Below, in pieces: positions 44,801 to 56,654 of a stretch of DNA of 64,000 bases. Position 1 is the first letter of the stretch. Every line of letters starts with the position of its first letter. The position numbers and the translations under genes were made by a program. The stretch comes from Petrosia ficiformis (Eukaryota > Porifera > Demospongiae > Haplosclerida > Petrosiidae): positions 1,692,426-1,756,425 of the forward strand of contig OX345651.1 in assembly GCA_947044365.1 (NCBI GenBank), given 5' to 3'. The notes beneath the pieces are model-generated. The model had not been told where the DNA came from. It searched no databases and worked only from the letters and a program-made list of their open reading frames with translations.

Positions 44801-47800
44801 GTTAATACATGATTATACTGTAATTCAATCATTAAGCTATGGAATGAAATTTGACGTAAACAAAAAAGAATAGGAATGATAATTATATAAAAATGGTGCG
44901 GGAAAAAGATTTTTGGAGTTTCCAAACTAAAGTTATGAACATTTTTCTGAGATCATGATGAATGTGAATGACCTTTACATTAGTGTGTATAGTTATGTAC
45001 ATATATCACACAAAACAGGAAGCCAAACAAGTCAAAGCCAATCACCTGTGAACTCACAAAAGTTAAGTACAAAGCATCGTTATTCAGATTCTAGGATCAA
45101 AAAACAATCCACACCACCATCATCTTCCTTCCCAACTGTTCACTCATCCTCTCCTCATTCTGTGTCATCAATAAGAGAGAGACTATATGCTTGTAAATCA
45201 GCTGGCAAGAAATATATTGTGACAAGGGATATTTCACCACAGCAAGAAGGTGATTTAGTGCTCACCAAAGGAATGGAAATTGAAGGTACGTGTGTATATA
45301 AAATATGATTCTAGGTTTGATAGATGGATGAAATAATCCTCTAAGACCAAACGGTTACAGTGTTACAGTATTTACTTACATGCAGTATTTGTTTATAGGA
45401 AGATATCATTATTAGCTAGGGGGGGGAATAGCTTTACCTCTTCTAATAAAGTACTATACAAAGATTAATTAATGAATGCTTCATAAACAAATTTTAGGAG
45501 GGGAATTTAAGATTTTGGGGTGGGGGAGATCCCCTAAAGGCCTTGGGGGGGAAAAAACACTACTTACATGTGTATTACATGTATTATCCTGCTCTATGCA
45601 TAAGTGTTAAGTGATTGGTTCTCTCCATCTGTCTGTCTTGAAATCAGAAAATTACTTCATAACATTTTTAAAATCCTGTTGTGTGAGCACAATGGTATCA
45701 TGTATATATACACATGTGAACATGATTGTAAACATTAATATAATTATTACTAAAAATAATTATATTCACAATTATGTGAATCACTCAACGCAAATTTTAA
45801 TACTCTGTCTGTCTGTCCATTTAACTCCATCTATATATGTACATGTATCTAATTATTATATATATACATTTATGTCTTCCTGCAATTCCTGTACTTTCTT
45901 ATTATCTGTTTAGAATAGTCTACCATTTTTCTCTCATTCACGCCCTCATAAAATTTACATGTGTTCAGACTGCATATACTCTGACTCTCACAATGATAAT
46001 TAAGCTATTGCATTATTGTGCAGGATTTTAGTTAGTTTTATATGAATTACATTTTATGCAGTTCATTATTATGTTTGCTACGAGAAGAATATATGTATGT
46101 ATCAAAGAAAATTGTGGCAATTATGAGGATAATGGTATGAGGCGTCTAACACGGGGGTGAAATCTCGTACACTTCCATTGCTTAAATCTTGAAATCTTCA
46201 CAGAAATCTTAGTTATTTACAGTAAAAGTTTGTTTATGTCAGGAAATTCTGTTTAAAATCTTTTGAAAAGTCATACGCAAAAACAACCATGTTCGACCCC
46301 TCATAATGGTATGGAATATTGAATTCTTTACTGACAATCAGCCTGAGGAAGAATACATGATTGTTTTGTAATCCACTGACCGTAAAATGTTTCACAAATT
46401 CTTTTTGCTAAATGTTGCAGTCACCTTCATCAGTGGGACACACTAGTATTTAACTACTCTTATTTTCTTCACAGTTTTATACATTGGTAAAGGAGGCTAT
46501 TGGGAAGGGAAGACTGCACATGAACAAGGATGGTTTCCACAAAATGCAATCACCGTTTGTTCACCAGGTATATAATTAAATTTATGCAACAATATGCTGT
46601 TATAATAAGCTTGTGACACATGTATATTAGTATTGTTTTAGGATGACAATAATGACCACTTTAGTTATAGTTATAGTATGACTAGTTTATCACACTTTTA
46701 GTTTAGTTATAGTTACAATAATATTAAGCTTACTAAAAAAGTTTGAAACTAACTAAAAGTACCCAGTATATTAGCCCATTTTCATTTTAGTTAGTTATAG
46801 TTATTACAATAGACTTGTAGTTAACTAAAAGACACAATGCCTTACTAAAAGTTATAGTGACACTAATGTATAATATATTATATGCTACTTTGAATACAGG
46901 TAAAGAGTCACGCTTAAAAAATCACAAATCAGTCACTCCTCAATCAATACCTGATGTACTAGAAAAGCCAGAATATGACAGTTCCAATGGGCTGGAAAAC
47001 CAAGTGGAATCAGAAAATCAGTCTAACAGGTAATTTTATAGATTAAATTTTGAGAATTTCATAATCTAATAATATTGTTGTACATTGAATGGTATGATAC
47101 AGTCTACTTACTTATTATTGCTCTGAAGACATGATCATATTACATAAACAAAGTTTTAAAGAAGAAGAGACAGCTAAGAGAGCTTTGGTCTCCACTGGTT
47201 AGGATACTGTTTCATAGCATTAGGTTTGAAGCTAGGTTTGGGATTAATACAATCCTACATCCTCTGCTATCAGTGGCTCAGAATGCATGACTGGATATCA
47301 GAAGGTCTTGATTCAATATTTTGGTTTCCTTTGTTTCTAATTTATGTTGCATATCAGATATATATAGTTCATTATGAATTAAAGCTCTGTGTGTTAAAAT
47401 TTATGTATTTAGCTATATTGCTAACCTCCATTGCCATCCCTGTGATTGCTTTCCATGTGTTTACTGTATTTGTAATATGTTTATGTTCATTAGCATTATG
47501 TAGAGGTGGACGATACTATATATTGAGCATACTCAACTTCCATGTATCATATTCTGTAACATATACTAATGAGTCTAAAATGAATACTCTGATAGTTGAT
47601 CATGTGGCATCATGTGGTAAATTCATCATTACAAATTTTCAGATGCACCTTCAGCACACCCAGTACTCATATTGGTATCAAGAAATACTTGTGTACTTTG
47701 CTAAAATACTCGGCACTTGTACTCATGTGGAATTTCTCAGTATTGCCCACCTCTAGCATTGTGTATGTAGTTATATACTAATTAAGGAAGTTAGGTCATT

Positions 47801-50800
47801 TGGGGGGGAGGAGCGCTTGGTCAATTCTACAAACTAACTATTGTCGATTGTTAGTTAGTATTGATCAGTACCAGAGGTTATACAACCAATAAAAAATTAA
47901 GTAGAGTGTGAAAATACATAACTAACTATGTAGGATTGTTTCGTTTTCAGCATTTACATTACAAGAATCCTCAATAATGAATAATGGATTTAGGCTCATT
48001 TCACCTGCTATCATTTTGCCTACTCTCATTTCACCTCATATCATTTTGCCTACTCTCATTTTTCCTACTGTTGTGGCAGTTTGCCTACTTAAGTTGCTTT
48101 TGTATCATATAAAATAACACTCAATCCTAACAATGATACCGCCTAGAATAATGATAACATATCTCCCTATGGTTGAGTAGGTTTAGTAGCCAAAATGAAA
48201 GTAGGTGAAATGAGAGTAAGTGAGCTGAGACCATACCGATTAATGATCCCCATAAAGCAATCTTAGGGATATTATTACTTTTTTGGGGGGGGGGGGGGGT
48301 GGGGAATATTACCAAAAAATACCTTATTTTGATTGGTAGAATGCACAATAATTCATCACTATTGTTAGTTCTCAGTCATCTAATGCAGTCAAAAGCAGAA
48401 GTGGAATTAAGTCACTTGAGATTCGCAAAGGACCTAAAGGGTTTGGATTTGCTATGAGAGGAATAAAAGGTGGGTTTAAATTTTAAGGAAAGGTAAAGGA
48501 GAGGTTGTTTATTCACTTGTATATACTCTGAAGTAGTTTGTTAAATTGCAATTAAAGGAATGAAATATAAGAAACTAACTCACATAATAGTAATATAACC
48601 AGGTTAACATGAAAACACTCTCAAAATGTATTTCAGGAGTAGATAAAAATTTAAGAAATTAAAAATATTTCAAAAGTGGTGGTGTAGTATATCCAATTTT
48701 TAATGCATTTTTATGCACTATATATGGACGATTTACAGTAGTTGATTTTGAGTTAGCCCACTTTACTTTTGAGCCTTTTAATTATGTCTGAAATGGTGGA
48801 CTATCTAAGTGGTATATCCTTTAGCAACTTAGTGTTCTAAATTTTTGCAACTACAATAGTTGTTAGTTGTATTCTAACGATACTTTAACAGTGATATTAC
48901 ACTTTATACAACGATTGACATAATACACAGCATATAGCACTTTATGGATATAATGGGATTAATGTTTAGACACCCCCGAATCCAATAGTTAGTTATTGTG
49001 TAATATTAAGATAATCATTATCTCTATTATGTAATCGTCTATACTCCCTAGTGCTGCAACGATATAATGATATATCGTATATCAATGCATGACATCATAT
49101 CACCATTTTCTTTTTTACTATGGAAGGTGATTTTATTATTGAAATTTATTCAATTCATTGATAATAGCATCTTTTCTATTATTGTATTCATAACAAAATA
49201 CAGTAAATAAATATAAATTACTTATTAATGGTATCATGACATAAAGTTCCATGACATATAACATGGAAAATTTCCATATCGTAGCAGCACTAATGCAACC
49301 TCTAATACGTTTCTACTAGTGTTGCACCTATACAGCAATTTGCCTATATGCCTATACTCCTATATTTCATAATACAAATTGCCTATATGCAGATCCAATC
49401 CGATATTGTCTGTGTGAAATATATAGTTGTATTATCTAGTTTACAACTATTCACAAATGGTATAATGTTAATTATTATATTGTTCGTGTGCTTTACATTC
49501 AGCCCAAAGTACATTGTACATGTAGTTACAGACATATTCAGCCTGAGTTGCACACATTTTCAGATTGTACTTGTGCAGTTTGACAATAATGTAATCTGCA
49601 AAGCCTGAAAAATATTGTGTAGGCTGTATAGGGAATGTATAGGGAATGTATAGGCAATGCAGTTGCCTATACCGATACTCTGCCTATATTTTCAATATAG
49701 GCACCTATTCAGATCCCTATACTCGTATAGGTGCAACCCTAGTTTCTACATCTATGTGTAACATATGAACTTGGTTTCATTCAATGCCTTGTAATAGTTT
49801 CAAGATTATTCATTACTCCTTGTTTGCTTTCTACAATAGCTGTCAACATCAGTGCATTCAAACCTAATCCACATGTTCCTGCTCTCCAGTACGTAGGGAA
49901 TGTTGATGTTGGTGGAGCTGCTGATAGTGCTGGTCTACAACAAGGGGATTTTATTATTGAGGTATTCTTTTTTAATATTCTAACTATTGTATAGCTATTC
50001 AATATAACATGTACAGAGAAACACCTCTATTCAGGACACCCTAAAATGAGGACACCCCTGTATTAAGGACACTTACAAATGTTCCAAATTGTGATTTATA
50101 ATATAAATTCACCCCTGAAATGAGGACACAACTGTAATCAGGACACTTATATTTGTCCCAATGGTGTCTGGAATAGAGGGATTCCACTGTAGTTATGAAG
50201 TGTACTATAAGCCTGGGTAGGGCTATCATTTTCTATATATTTCTTGCTATAAAACATTACTTTCAATACTTTAAAAAAAAGGAGATGCACTGTTTTGATA
50301 TGTTAAATACTCAGTACTATGTATAGTACAATAAAGAAAGAATTCACTAAAGTCTGTTCACATTCATGATGACCTCACAATTTAAATTTGACGTACACAA
50401 AAAAGAATGGGAAGGACAATTATAGGAAAATGGCACAGGAAAAAAGATTGTTGAAGATTCCAAACTAAAGTTACTCATAAACATTTTTCTGAGGTCATGT
50501 TTAAACATGAATGACTTTAGTATTCTTTTTTTCATGGCTCAGTTACTTTGTCTATAATTAATTCTTAACTACATGTAATTCTTATTTAATAGAGCTATTA
50601 CTGGCTAATTCCAAGTTATTGCATTTGACCTGTAATTTAGTATAATGTCTCACTAAGAGACGGTGTTAGATAAATTTAAATAAAACTAAGTATCATTTGT
50701 GTTCACCTTGACCTTAGAAAAATGTTCATAACTTTAGTTTACATTGACCAATAGTCTTTTTACCTGAACCATTTTCATATTCCTTCCCTTTCTTTTCATT

Positions 50801-53800
50801 TACGTTAAATTTCAATCTATTGCTTCATTACTGAGTTACGGTATAATAATGTATTAACCTTATGACATTAAACAATACACTATATTACTATAGTCTATAC
50901 TCATTTTGAGGTCATCAGGAATGTGAACAGACTTTTATATGATTAATGTTATGCTTGTTTTTGTGTTAAAATAGGTTAATGGAAGAAATACCACCCATTG
51001 CACTCATGAAGAGGTTGTAAGCATCATCAAGCAGTCCAGTGAAATTCTGAAAATGAAAGTTATCGTGCCAGTAGAAAAGCCAAAATCGAAATCAGGTAAC
51101 AAATCACTTGATTTGTCAGACTCTGATTTGAGTACGATGACTATTGATGATTCGAATGCACTTCACTTTGAAAATTTAGATAGTGAGAAAGATAATAAAG
51201 TTGGCAAGTTACCTGAATCTCCCACCTTACCACCTCATACAACTACAAAGGTAGAGTGGAACTTATCACAAGAGGAAGACACCAAGCAGGAGAGAAGAGA
51301 AATAGAAGGAAAAATTCAAATAACATCGGAAATTTCTGTGGGTTCATTAAAATCAAAGAAAAGCAATAGAAAAGAAAAATTGTCTTCAAAATATAGTCCT
51401 GAACCGCAAAGAATCTCTGTTGAGCTAAAGGAAAGAAGCCAAAGTTTACCTCCTACATTTCCTCAATTAAAAAGTCAGACTCAAGAAGTTGAAACTAAGA
51501 GTGATGAACAGCTAAATGTACAAGAGAGTGATAAGAAGAATCTATACTTAACTAAAAGCAAGAAGAGCAAGAGTCCAAGTAGCAGTCCCAAAACATCAAA
51601 AAAGAAGAAGGTTGATATCAAGAAGACTAAGAAGAATCAAGGATCAAACCAGTCTCCACTCGTACAAAGCAGAACATATGACAAAGCAAGGGAACTATAT
51701 GAGAAAGGAGACTCCAGTCCTGCCATCAAATATAAACTAGCAGTTGCACAAGTTGAAATGATGGTACTAAGAGAGCAAGAAGCTTATGAAAAGCATCTAA
51801 AGGACGAAGATGAAGAGCAAAGTGTGTTTGCTAGGCAGCTTCGCAAAGCTTCATTAGACCACTTTAATCGTATATCTTCTGACAAACCGAAGTTGACAGA
51901 GTTTGTGAGAGAGGATTTACAAGGAGAAGAAAAGAACGACCACAATACAATGAGTAGTACAGTAGTTAGTGATACAGAAATGAGCAATAGCTCACTCTTT
52001 GCAGGTGCTATGCAAAAGAATGTCGAAAATGGTGATGATGACTTTAGTGATGGATGGAGGTTCACTGATGTTCCGTCAACTAACTGGAGGGATCTTCCTA
52101 CATCTTTGGACACAAATATCGGTAAAACGTTTTCAAGTCTACCAAAGCATAATGAAGAGAAGAAAGGTATGTCCCCTAAAGCAATAAAGGTGCAACCAAA
52201 GACATGGTTTGATGGAAGTAAACATCAGAAATCACCTGTGCAATCACAAGGGAAGATGTCTCCCAGCAATCATGAACTACTACCGCTAGAGAAGAAAACA
52301 GTTTCTCCAAAAGTCCTAAACCACACCAAGGATATTACTCCAGAAACACCAAATCCAGGAGAGCAGTGTCCAAGGATTGAAGCAGAAAGTATGCAAAACC
52401 CAAAAAGTTCACCAAATTTTAAAGTAAGTGAGAAGAAGAAACCACCTCCCTCTACTAAGCCAAAACCGTTTATGAAAGGAGAGTCGGTACTCTCTAAACG
52501 TAACGTTCCTTTGCCTTCTCATGAAAGCACAAAGAAATCTCAAATTTCATTAAACAGTGAGAGAGGAGACGTGCTACATAACACACCGTATTCTGAGCCA
52601 GATTTTAGAAGCCCTAAAACTGTTTCACAAAGTCCAGATCTCCCTGTAAAAATATCATCTCAAAACAATGATGATATCAATGGTGAGACATATAAGTTAG
52701 GAATTGAATCATTGACAACTGTTCACCATAGCCAAACATCTCAAGACATTGAGGTAGATAGTATTACATCTCCTGTATTAAGCTTGAGAAACAAATTTGA
52801 AAATCTTGCTAAGAACCAAACTGATCGACCTCTAAAGCAAGAACTTTCACCAAAATGTCAGCCACTTTCAAGTAAAAATAGATTGGAAGAGCCTGATTCC
52901 AGTGCATTTAATGATAATAGTGAATTGCCTGTAACTAACAACAATTCTAATATTTCATTGACTGAATATAGCTCGATTTTGCACACAAACCATACTGATC
53001 AACAAGAAAGCATAACCACAGAAGAGGAGAGTAATCTAACTTTTGAATTCATTGTTCCACCTCCTTTTCTTGATAACATGAATGATGATAATAATCGTAT
53101 GTCAATCAGTTCCGAGGATTTCCCTGACCTCTCACCACCTTCCGAAATTATTGATGAGGACAACACAATGTTTGAGAATGAAGATGTCATTCTACCTCCT
53201 CCATTAATAGAAGACATGAAAGATACAGGTAATGATGAATGTATCCTACTTATTCATAGAATATGTCATGTGATAAGTTGATAGAATATGTCACATGATA
53301 TGTGTACTTGTAATAAGGTCAGTCATGTGATTAAGGGTATTACAATTACAATTCGTGATGCAGGAGGGCAATATAATATAGGCCCTAAGTGCCTGTGATA
53401 CTCATGCAGCCCATCCAATTCAACTAAAGTCTGTTCACATTTATGATGACCTCAAAACTTAAGATGTGATGACTTACATATTAGTTATGAGCATGCTTTA
53501 CAGAACAATACGTTTTAATGTGCACGAGGATGGGGCAATAAAACATAAAGCACGAATGGAGCGTAATCAAGATGCCCTACCCAAGTGCCCACATTAAAAT
53601 AATAATTACACTCTAAAGGGAGCTATAAGTGTTTTTATGCATATTTAATACACATGTGCATTATGTGATTTAAAGCACTTGTGGTGATTCCTTTCCTGTC
53701 ATCTCATTGGTCAGAATTTCATGAGATGTAATGTGCGTAGTGTATAGATTAATATCATAAGATTAATAATAAATACATGATGCATAGTTTAGGGTTTATT

Positions 53801-56407
53801 ATTAAATCTTTAGAGTGGCCATATCTAAATTACGTAGTTATTCATAGTAGATTAGTAACACTGACTGACTGACTGACATGCAAATTAGCATATGAATATG
53901 TTTAAATTTATGATGATACATTGTATGGCAGCTAGTATTAATAGTTATTTTACGCACAGACATACTGCATGCTTATTAGATAACTATGATATTCTGTTCT
54001 ATAGGAGTGATGCCATTCTCATTGAACAGCTCTGATTTTGATGGAAATGAATCCGACATTCTACCACCTCCATATTTGGAAGACTTCTTAGAGGAGGATA
54101 ATGAGAATGAAATCCTAGAGGAGGATAATGAGAATGAAATCCCACCTCCTTTATTTGAAGATTCAAATTTCAATTCAGTTGTTCCCAGTGTAAAAGAGCC
54201 TGATTTACTGGATGATATCGTTGGACAATTGAAGTCACTTGTAGAACATAGCAAAGAATGTGATAGAGAAAGTGATGAATCAGATCAGGACATACCACCT
54301 CCTCTTCCTTCATGTCCACCACCTGACTTAGAGTCAAATGACAAGAGTGAAGGGGAAGAGGAAGGAAAGAACAAGCTAATAGAGGAATATTTACCACTCG
54401 ATACTGAACAGAAGCTGTTAAAATCCTATCAAAGTCATGACGATATCAAGGAATTTGAAAGCGAGGAAGATATATCAGCAACTCATGATGGTATGTCTGA
54501 TTTTGTCTTACATTTTGATGATCTACCTCCACCCCTGACACCACCGGAAATGGACGATGTAGAGGATACAGAAGAGAATATGTTAGAACTTCCACCACCA
54601 CCCTTGTACCCCTTGGATGATGAAGAGGGGAGTGAATATGAACTTAATATTACACCAATTCCTCCACCCATCGAAATTCCAGAAGATAATCAAGTTGCTA
54701 ATACTGGTGCTCAGATGACAGATACTTATGAAGATACAGACAATAATAGGTATATAATTTTGAAGAATGACATTTATCTTAGCTTTACATACCTTGATAA
54801 CAATAAGTGTCTATTGATATTGACAGGTGGGCTATACTTTTAAAATATTTCAAGTATACTTAATACTGTGTAATACTCACAAGTACTAAAATGAGTACTC
54901 TGAACATGCGTAGTTAGTTGCTTGTGGTTACATTCTTCAAGTATACCCAGTACTCATATTGGTTGGTATTGAGTAACATTCAAGCATTTTGCTGAAATCA
55001 AATTCTTGGTATTGCCCACCTTTAGTAGCATTGGTATTACCAAGGCAGTAACAGCCACTACTTGAAATGACAGTTATGATTACCACCATCCTGGGCCCTG
55101 GGAATGGTAGTTTTTATAATTGCTATATATATCCCTATCATTACACTTACTTCTTCAGGTCTCAGGTTTGAGTACACAGAAAGGTAGAGAGAGACACTAG
55201 TGCCATCAGCAATGATTGAAGCATAATCAACGCAAAGCAATTATAGGATACTTTTTTCTCAATATATATGGTTTTGGCTAGTATTAACATGCTATTTTAG
55301 GCACTGTGTTTCAGTGTCAAATAATAATTATTGTAATACACATAATTTGTATGACTGATTGTTGCTGCATGATCTTGTACATTTAGTTTATCAATTCAGC
55401 CTAAGCTTAGTTGTGAGTATTGTCTTATGTGCACATTACGTACTACTCCATGAATGTACTAGTGTTGTTTTAGTATGACAACAATGACCACTTTTAGTTA
55501 TAGTATGATGGTTCATTCAAATTTAGTTATGATTATAGTTGACTAACTGAAATAATATTAGGCATCCTAAAAGGGTTTTAGTTTTAGTTAACTAACTAAA
55601 AGTGTCCATTATTGGCAATTTTTTGTTTTGGTTAGTTATAGTTATTGTAATAGACTTGTGATTTGGTTATAGTTTAGTTAACTAAAAATCACAATGTTAT
55701 ACTAACTAAAAAGGGGTTTTAGTTATAATTATAGTTAACTAAAACAACACTAGATAGTACTATGATGTGTAATACCATTGATACTATAGTCTAATATCTA
55801 TGATAATACTAGTAAACATCATCTGTACTACATTTGTATGTGTTTATTTTCTGCTAGGTCTCCCACTCAAACAAATATGCCTTCAGAAATCATACCAAAT
55901 CCTGTAAGTGAATGTGTTATGTGGATTGAAGAGCTCAGAATCAGTGGACTAACTCAAAAATCAACTACTGGCCATATCACATAAAAATTGGGTTTATATA
56001 CCCCCATCACTAATATTTTTGATTTCTTTAATTTTTATCTGTTCCTAAAACAGTTTGAGAGTGTTTTAATGTTAACCTGGGTATATTACTGTTATCTGGG
56101 TAGACCACTATGTTTCTCAGCTCTTCAATTGTTTATTAATCCAGAAGCCATCACTTAAATTTTTCTACCATTGTTTTAGGATAATATCCAATCAACTACT
56201 CTACCTCTTGATATGTGGTCTGTGGATGATGTGTGTATTTGGTTGAAAGAAATTGGATTGGGAATGCATGTTCAAATTTTCAAAGACAATGAAATTTTAG
56301 GAGAGCACTTGTCTGATCTTTCAAAAGACGATTTGAAAGACCTTGGGATCTGTAAAATTGGACACATAAAAACATTTAAACAGAAATTGGAACAGCTCTG
56401 TTCCTAA
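38867..56407 (+). CDS. SHANK: SHANK-family multidomain scaffold (20 exons, 1764 aa)
   Basis: Exons: 38867-39016, 39414-39530, 39935-40009, 40918-41023, 41838-41989, 42459-42626, 43140-43256, 43619-43696, 43756-43822, 43890-44005, 44507-44669, 45019-45285, 46475-46567, 46900-47029, 48369-48469, 49840-49961, 50975-53228, 54005-54749, 55858-55903, 56180-56407. Domain order is that of SHANK/ProSAP. SPN (Ubl-like) domain about 10-112 (VCVRIPDLRSQ, GKFLDEARLL, LRYKRRN); ankyrin repeats about 115-345 (GLTPLYHSA, GNTALHVAAQHGQ); SH3 about 500-555 (KKYIVTRDI..YWEGKTAHEQGWFPQNAI); PDZ about 608-700 (GPKGFGFAMRG carrying the ligand-binding GFGF); a 900-residue acidic, Ser/Pro-rich linker; SAM at 1699-1764 (MWSVDDVCIWLKEIGL). 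A PPxxF Homer-type ligand, PPPLF, lies at 1472-1476. Such proteins cross-link receptor complexes to Homer and the actin cytoskeleton. AATAAA is at 56499. The ATG at 38867 follows an acceptor, so a further 5' exon is likely. Confidence 0.95.
39089..39319. mobile_element. MITE-B copy
   Basis: Ends TTCACATTCACAATGACCTC and GAGGTCATGGTTAATGTGAA in inverted orientation, in SHANK intron 1. Confidence 0.7.
40149..40636 (+). mobile_element. hAT element remnant with transposase dimerisation domain
   Basis: The body 40157-40628 has ends CAGGGTTGGGTCAAGCCC and GGGCTTGACCCAACCCTG. Perfect octamers GTGTACAG flank it (40149-40156, 40629-40636). Inside, 40355-40561 stays open and encodes SSAAVERLFSIAGKIYQQDR and LSDSRLEQLMFIRSNW, the C-terminal hAT dimerisation domain. 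The rest of the transposase is deleted, so this is an internally deleted derivative. It lies in SHANK intron 3. Confidence 0.9.
42205..42290 (+). repeat. tRNA-like SINE-type fragment (weak)
   Basis: TCAGTGGTGAGAGCACTGG resembles an A box and CCCTGGGTCCAGC a decayed B box, in the same arrangement as at 11568. SHANK intron 5. Confidence 0.3.
43344..43600. mobile_element. 'TATGTGACC' family MITE
   Basis: ATGTGACCCGATTTATGAAA and GAAAACCACACCTGTGGTGC at the left; TTTTCACAAATTGAGTCACAT at the right. The middle is longer than in the copy at 11323. It ends about 19 bp before SHANK exon 8, so it may supply that intron's branch point region. Confidence 0.6.
44727..44967. mobile_element. MITE-B, near full-length
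   Basis: Ends TACACATTCATGATAACCTC and GATCATGATGAATGTGAATG. Best reference copy of the family (about 240 bp). SHANK intron 11. Confidence 0.75.
46620..46873. mobile_element. MITE-A, complete copy
   Basis: The body 46628-46865 has ends TAGTATTGTTTTAG and GTGACACTA. Flanking octamers ATGTATAT and ATGTATAA match at seven of eight. SHANK intron 13, about 25 bp before exon 14. Confidence 0.75.
47185..47345 (+). repeat. tRNA-like SINE-type repeat (weak)
   Basis: Contains CTGGTTAGGATACTG and, further on, ATCAGAAGGTCTTGATTCAA followed by TTTGTTTCTAATT, matching parts of the repeats at 4643 and 22985. SHANK intron 14. Confidence 0.3.
47493..47763. mobile_element. hAT-type MITE, 255 bp
   Basis: The body 47501-47755 has ends TAGAGGTGGACGATACT and AGTATTGCCCACCTCTA. 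Octamers GCATTATG and GCATTGTG match at seven of eight. A diverged relative is at about 54822-55025. Confidence 0.8.
47975..48240. repeat. Reverse copy of the GTAGGTGAAATGAGA satellite element
   Basis: CTACTCTCATTTCACCT and TCATTTTGCCTACTCTCATT units, then the shared unique segment ATATAAAATAACACTCAATC. Fewer satellite units than at 36985. Confidence 0.7.
49049..49292. mobile_element. hAT-like MITE (TAGTGCTGCAACGATA)
   Basis: Ends TAGTGCTGCAACGATAT and ATATCGTAGCAGCACTA in inverted orientation. The flanking octamers agree poorly, so the superfamily is inferred from the ends only. SHANK intron 15. Confidence 0.65.
49309..49749. mobile_element. hAT-type MITE, 425 bp, perfect 8-bp duplication
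   Basis: The body 49317-49741 has ends TAGTGTTGCACCTATAC and GTATAGGTGCAACCCTA and many internal GCCTATA motifs. GTTTCTAC flanks both sides. It lies only 25 bp from the preceding MITE and about 90 bp before SHANK exon 16. Confidence 0.9.
50012..50191. mobile_element. pogo/mariner-like MITE, 176 bp, TA target site
   Basis: The body 50014-50189 has ends CAGAGAAACACCTCTATTC and GAATAGAGGGATTCCACTG, with TA at both flanks. Same family as 33228-33400. SHANK intron 16. Confidence 0.75.
50351..50519. mobile_element. MITE-B, internally deleted copy
   Basis: Both ends are intact (GTCTGTTCACATTCATGATG and GGTCATGTTTAAACATGAAT), but the core with GTGTATAGTTTAATGTC is missing. It is outermost bounded by ACTAAAGTC/GACTTTAGT. 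SHANK intron 16. Confidence 0.75.
50695..50935. mobile_element. MITE-B, reverse copy
   Basis: TTGTGTTCACCTTGACCTTA at the left and GAGGTCATCAGGAATGTGAA at the right, full core present. It ends about 40 bp before the acceptor of the large SHANK exon 17. Confidence 0.75.
53426..53790. mobile_element. MITE-B fragments split by an insertion
   Basis: GTCTGTTCACATTTATGATG..GATGACTTACATATTAG (53428-53485) resumes at about 53738 with AGTGTATAGATTAATATC. The 250 bp between them is an unidentified insert with CACGAGGATGGGGCAATAAA. SHANK intron 17. Confidence 0.5.
54089..54142 (+). repeat. Exact 27-bp in-frame duplication in SHANK exon 18
   Basis: 54089-54115 and 54116-54142 are identical, so the protein carries LEEDNENEI twice in a row just before the PPPLF motif. 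The lack of any mismatch suggests a recent event; it may be polymorphic. Confidence 0.9.
54822..55025. mobile_element. Diverged relative of the hAT MITE at 47501
   Basis: ACAGGTGGGCTATACTT at the left and GGTATTGCCCACCTTTA at the right; shared interior CCCAGTACTCATATTGG. No clear target duplication. SHANK intron 18. Confidence 0.5.
55452..55760. mobile_element. MITE-A, complete copy
   Basis: The body 55460-55752 has ends TAGTGTTGTTTTAGTA and CTAAAACAACACTA. Octamers GAATGTAC and GATAGTAC agree at six of eight. SHANK intron 18. Confidence 0.75.
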
Positions 56408-56654
56408 CATCAATGCTTATATACATACATACATATAACATGCAAAGTATCCACACCATATGTGCATGTTCACATAACAAATTATACTAGTAATAATTAA
56501 TAAACGTTTCTGCTTCAAAATTATTATTATATTAATCATAATTTATTTTTAAACTTTATTATACACGACAATTATACTGGACAAAGCAATTGTGGGTTGT
56601 TACAGGACATGAGTGTAAATTTGACTAAAACAATGACAAACTTTGATTGGGGGG

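Noticed and set aside
47226..47756. 176-codon hydrophobic open frame on the plus strand
   Set aside because: It starts in a SINE-like repeat and runs through a hAT-type MITE (47501-47755); its hydrophobicity comes from T-rich DNA. It lies in a SHANK intron with clean splice sites on either side.
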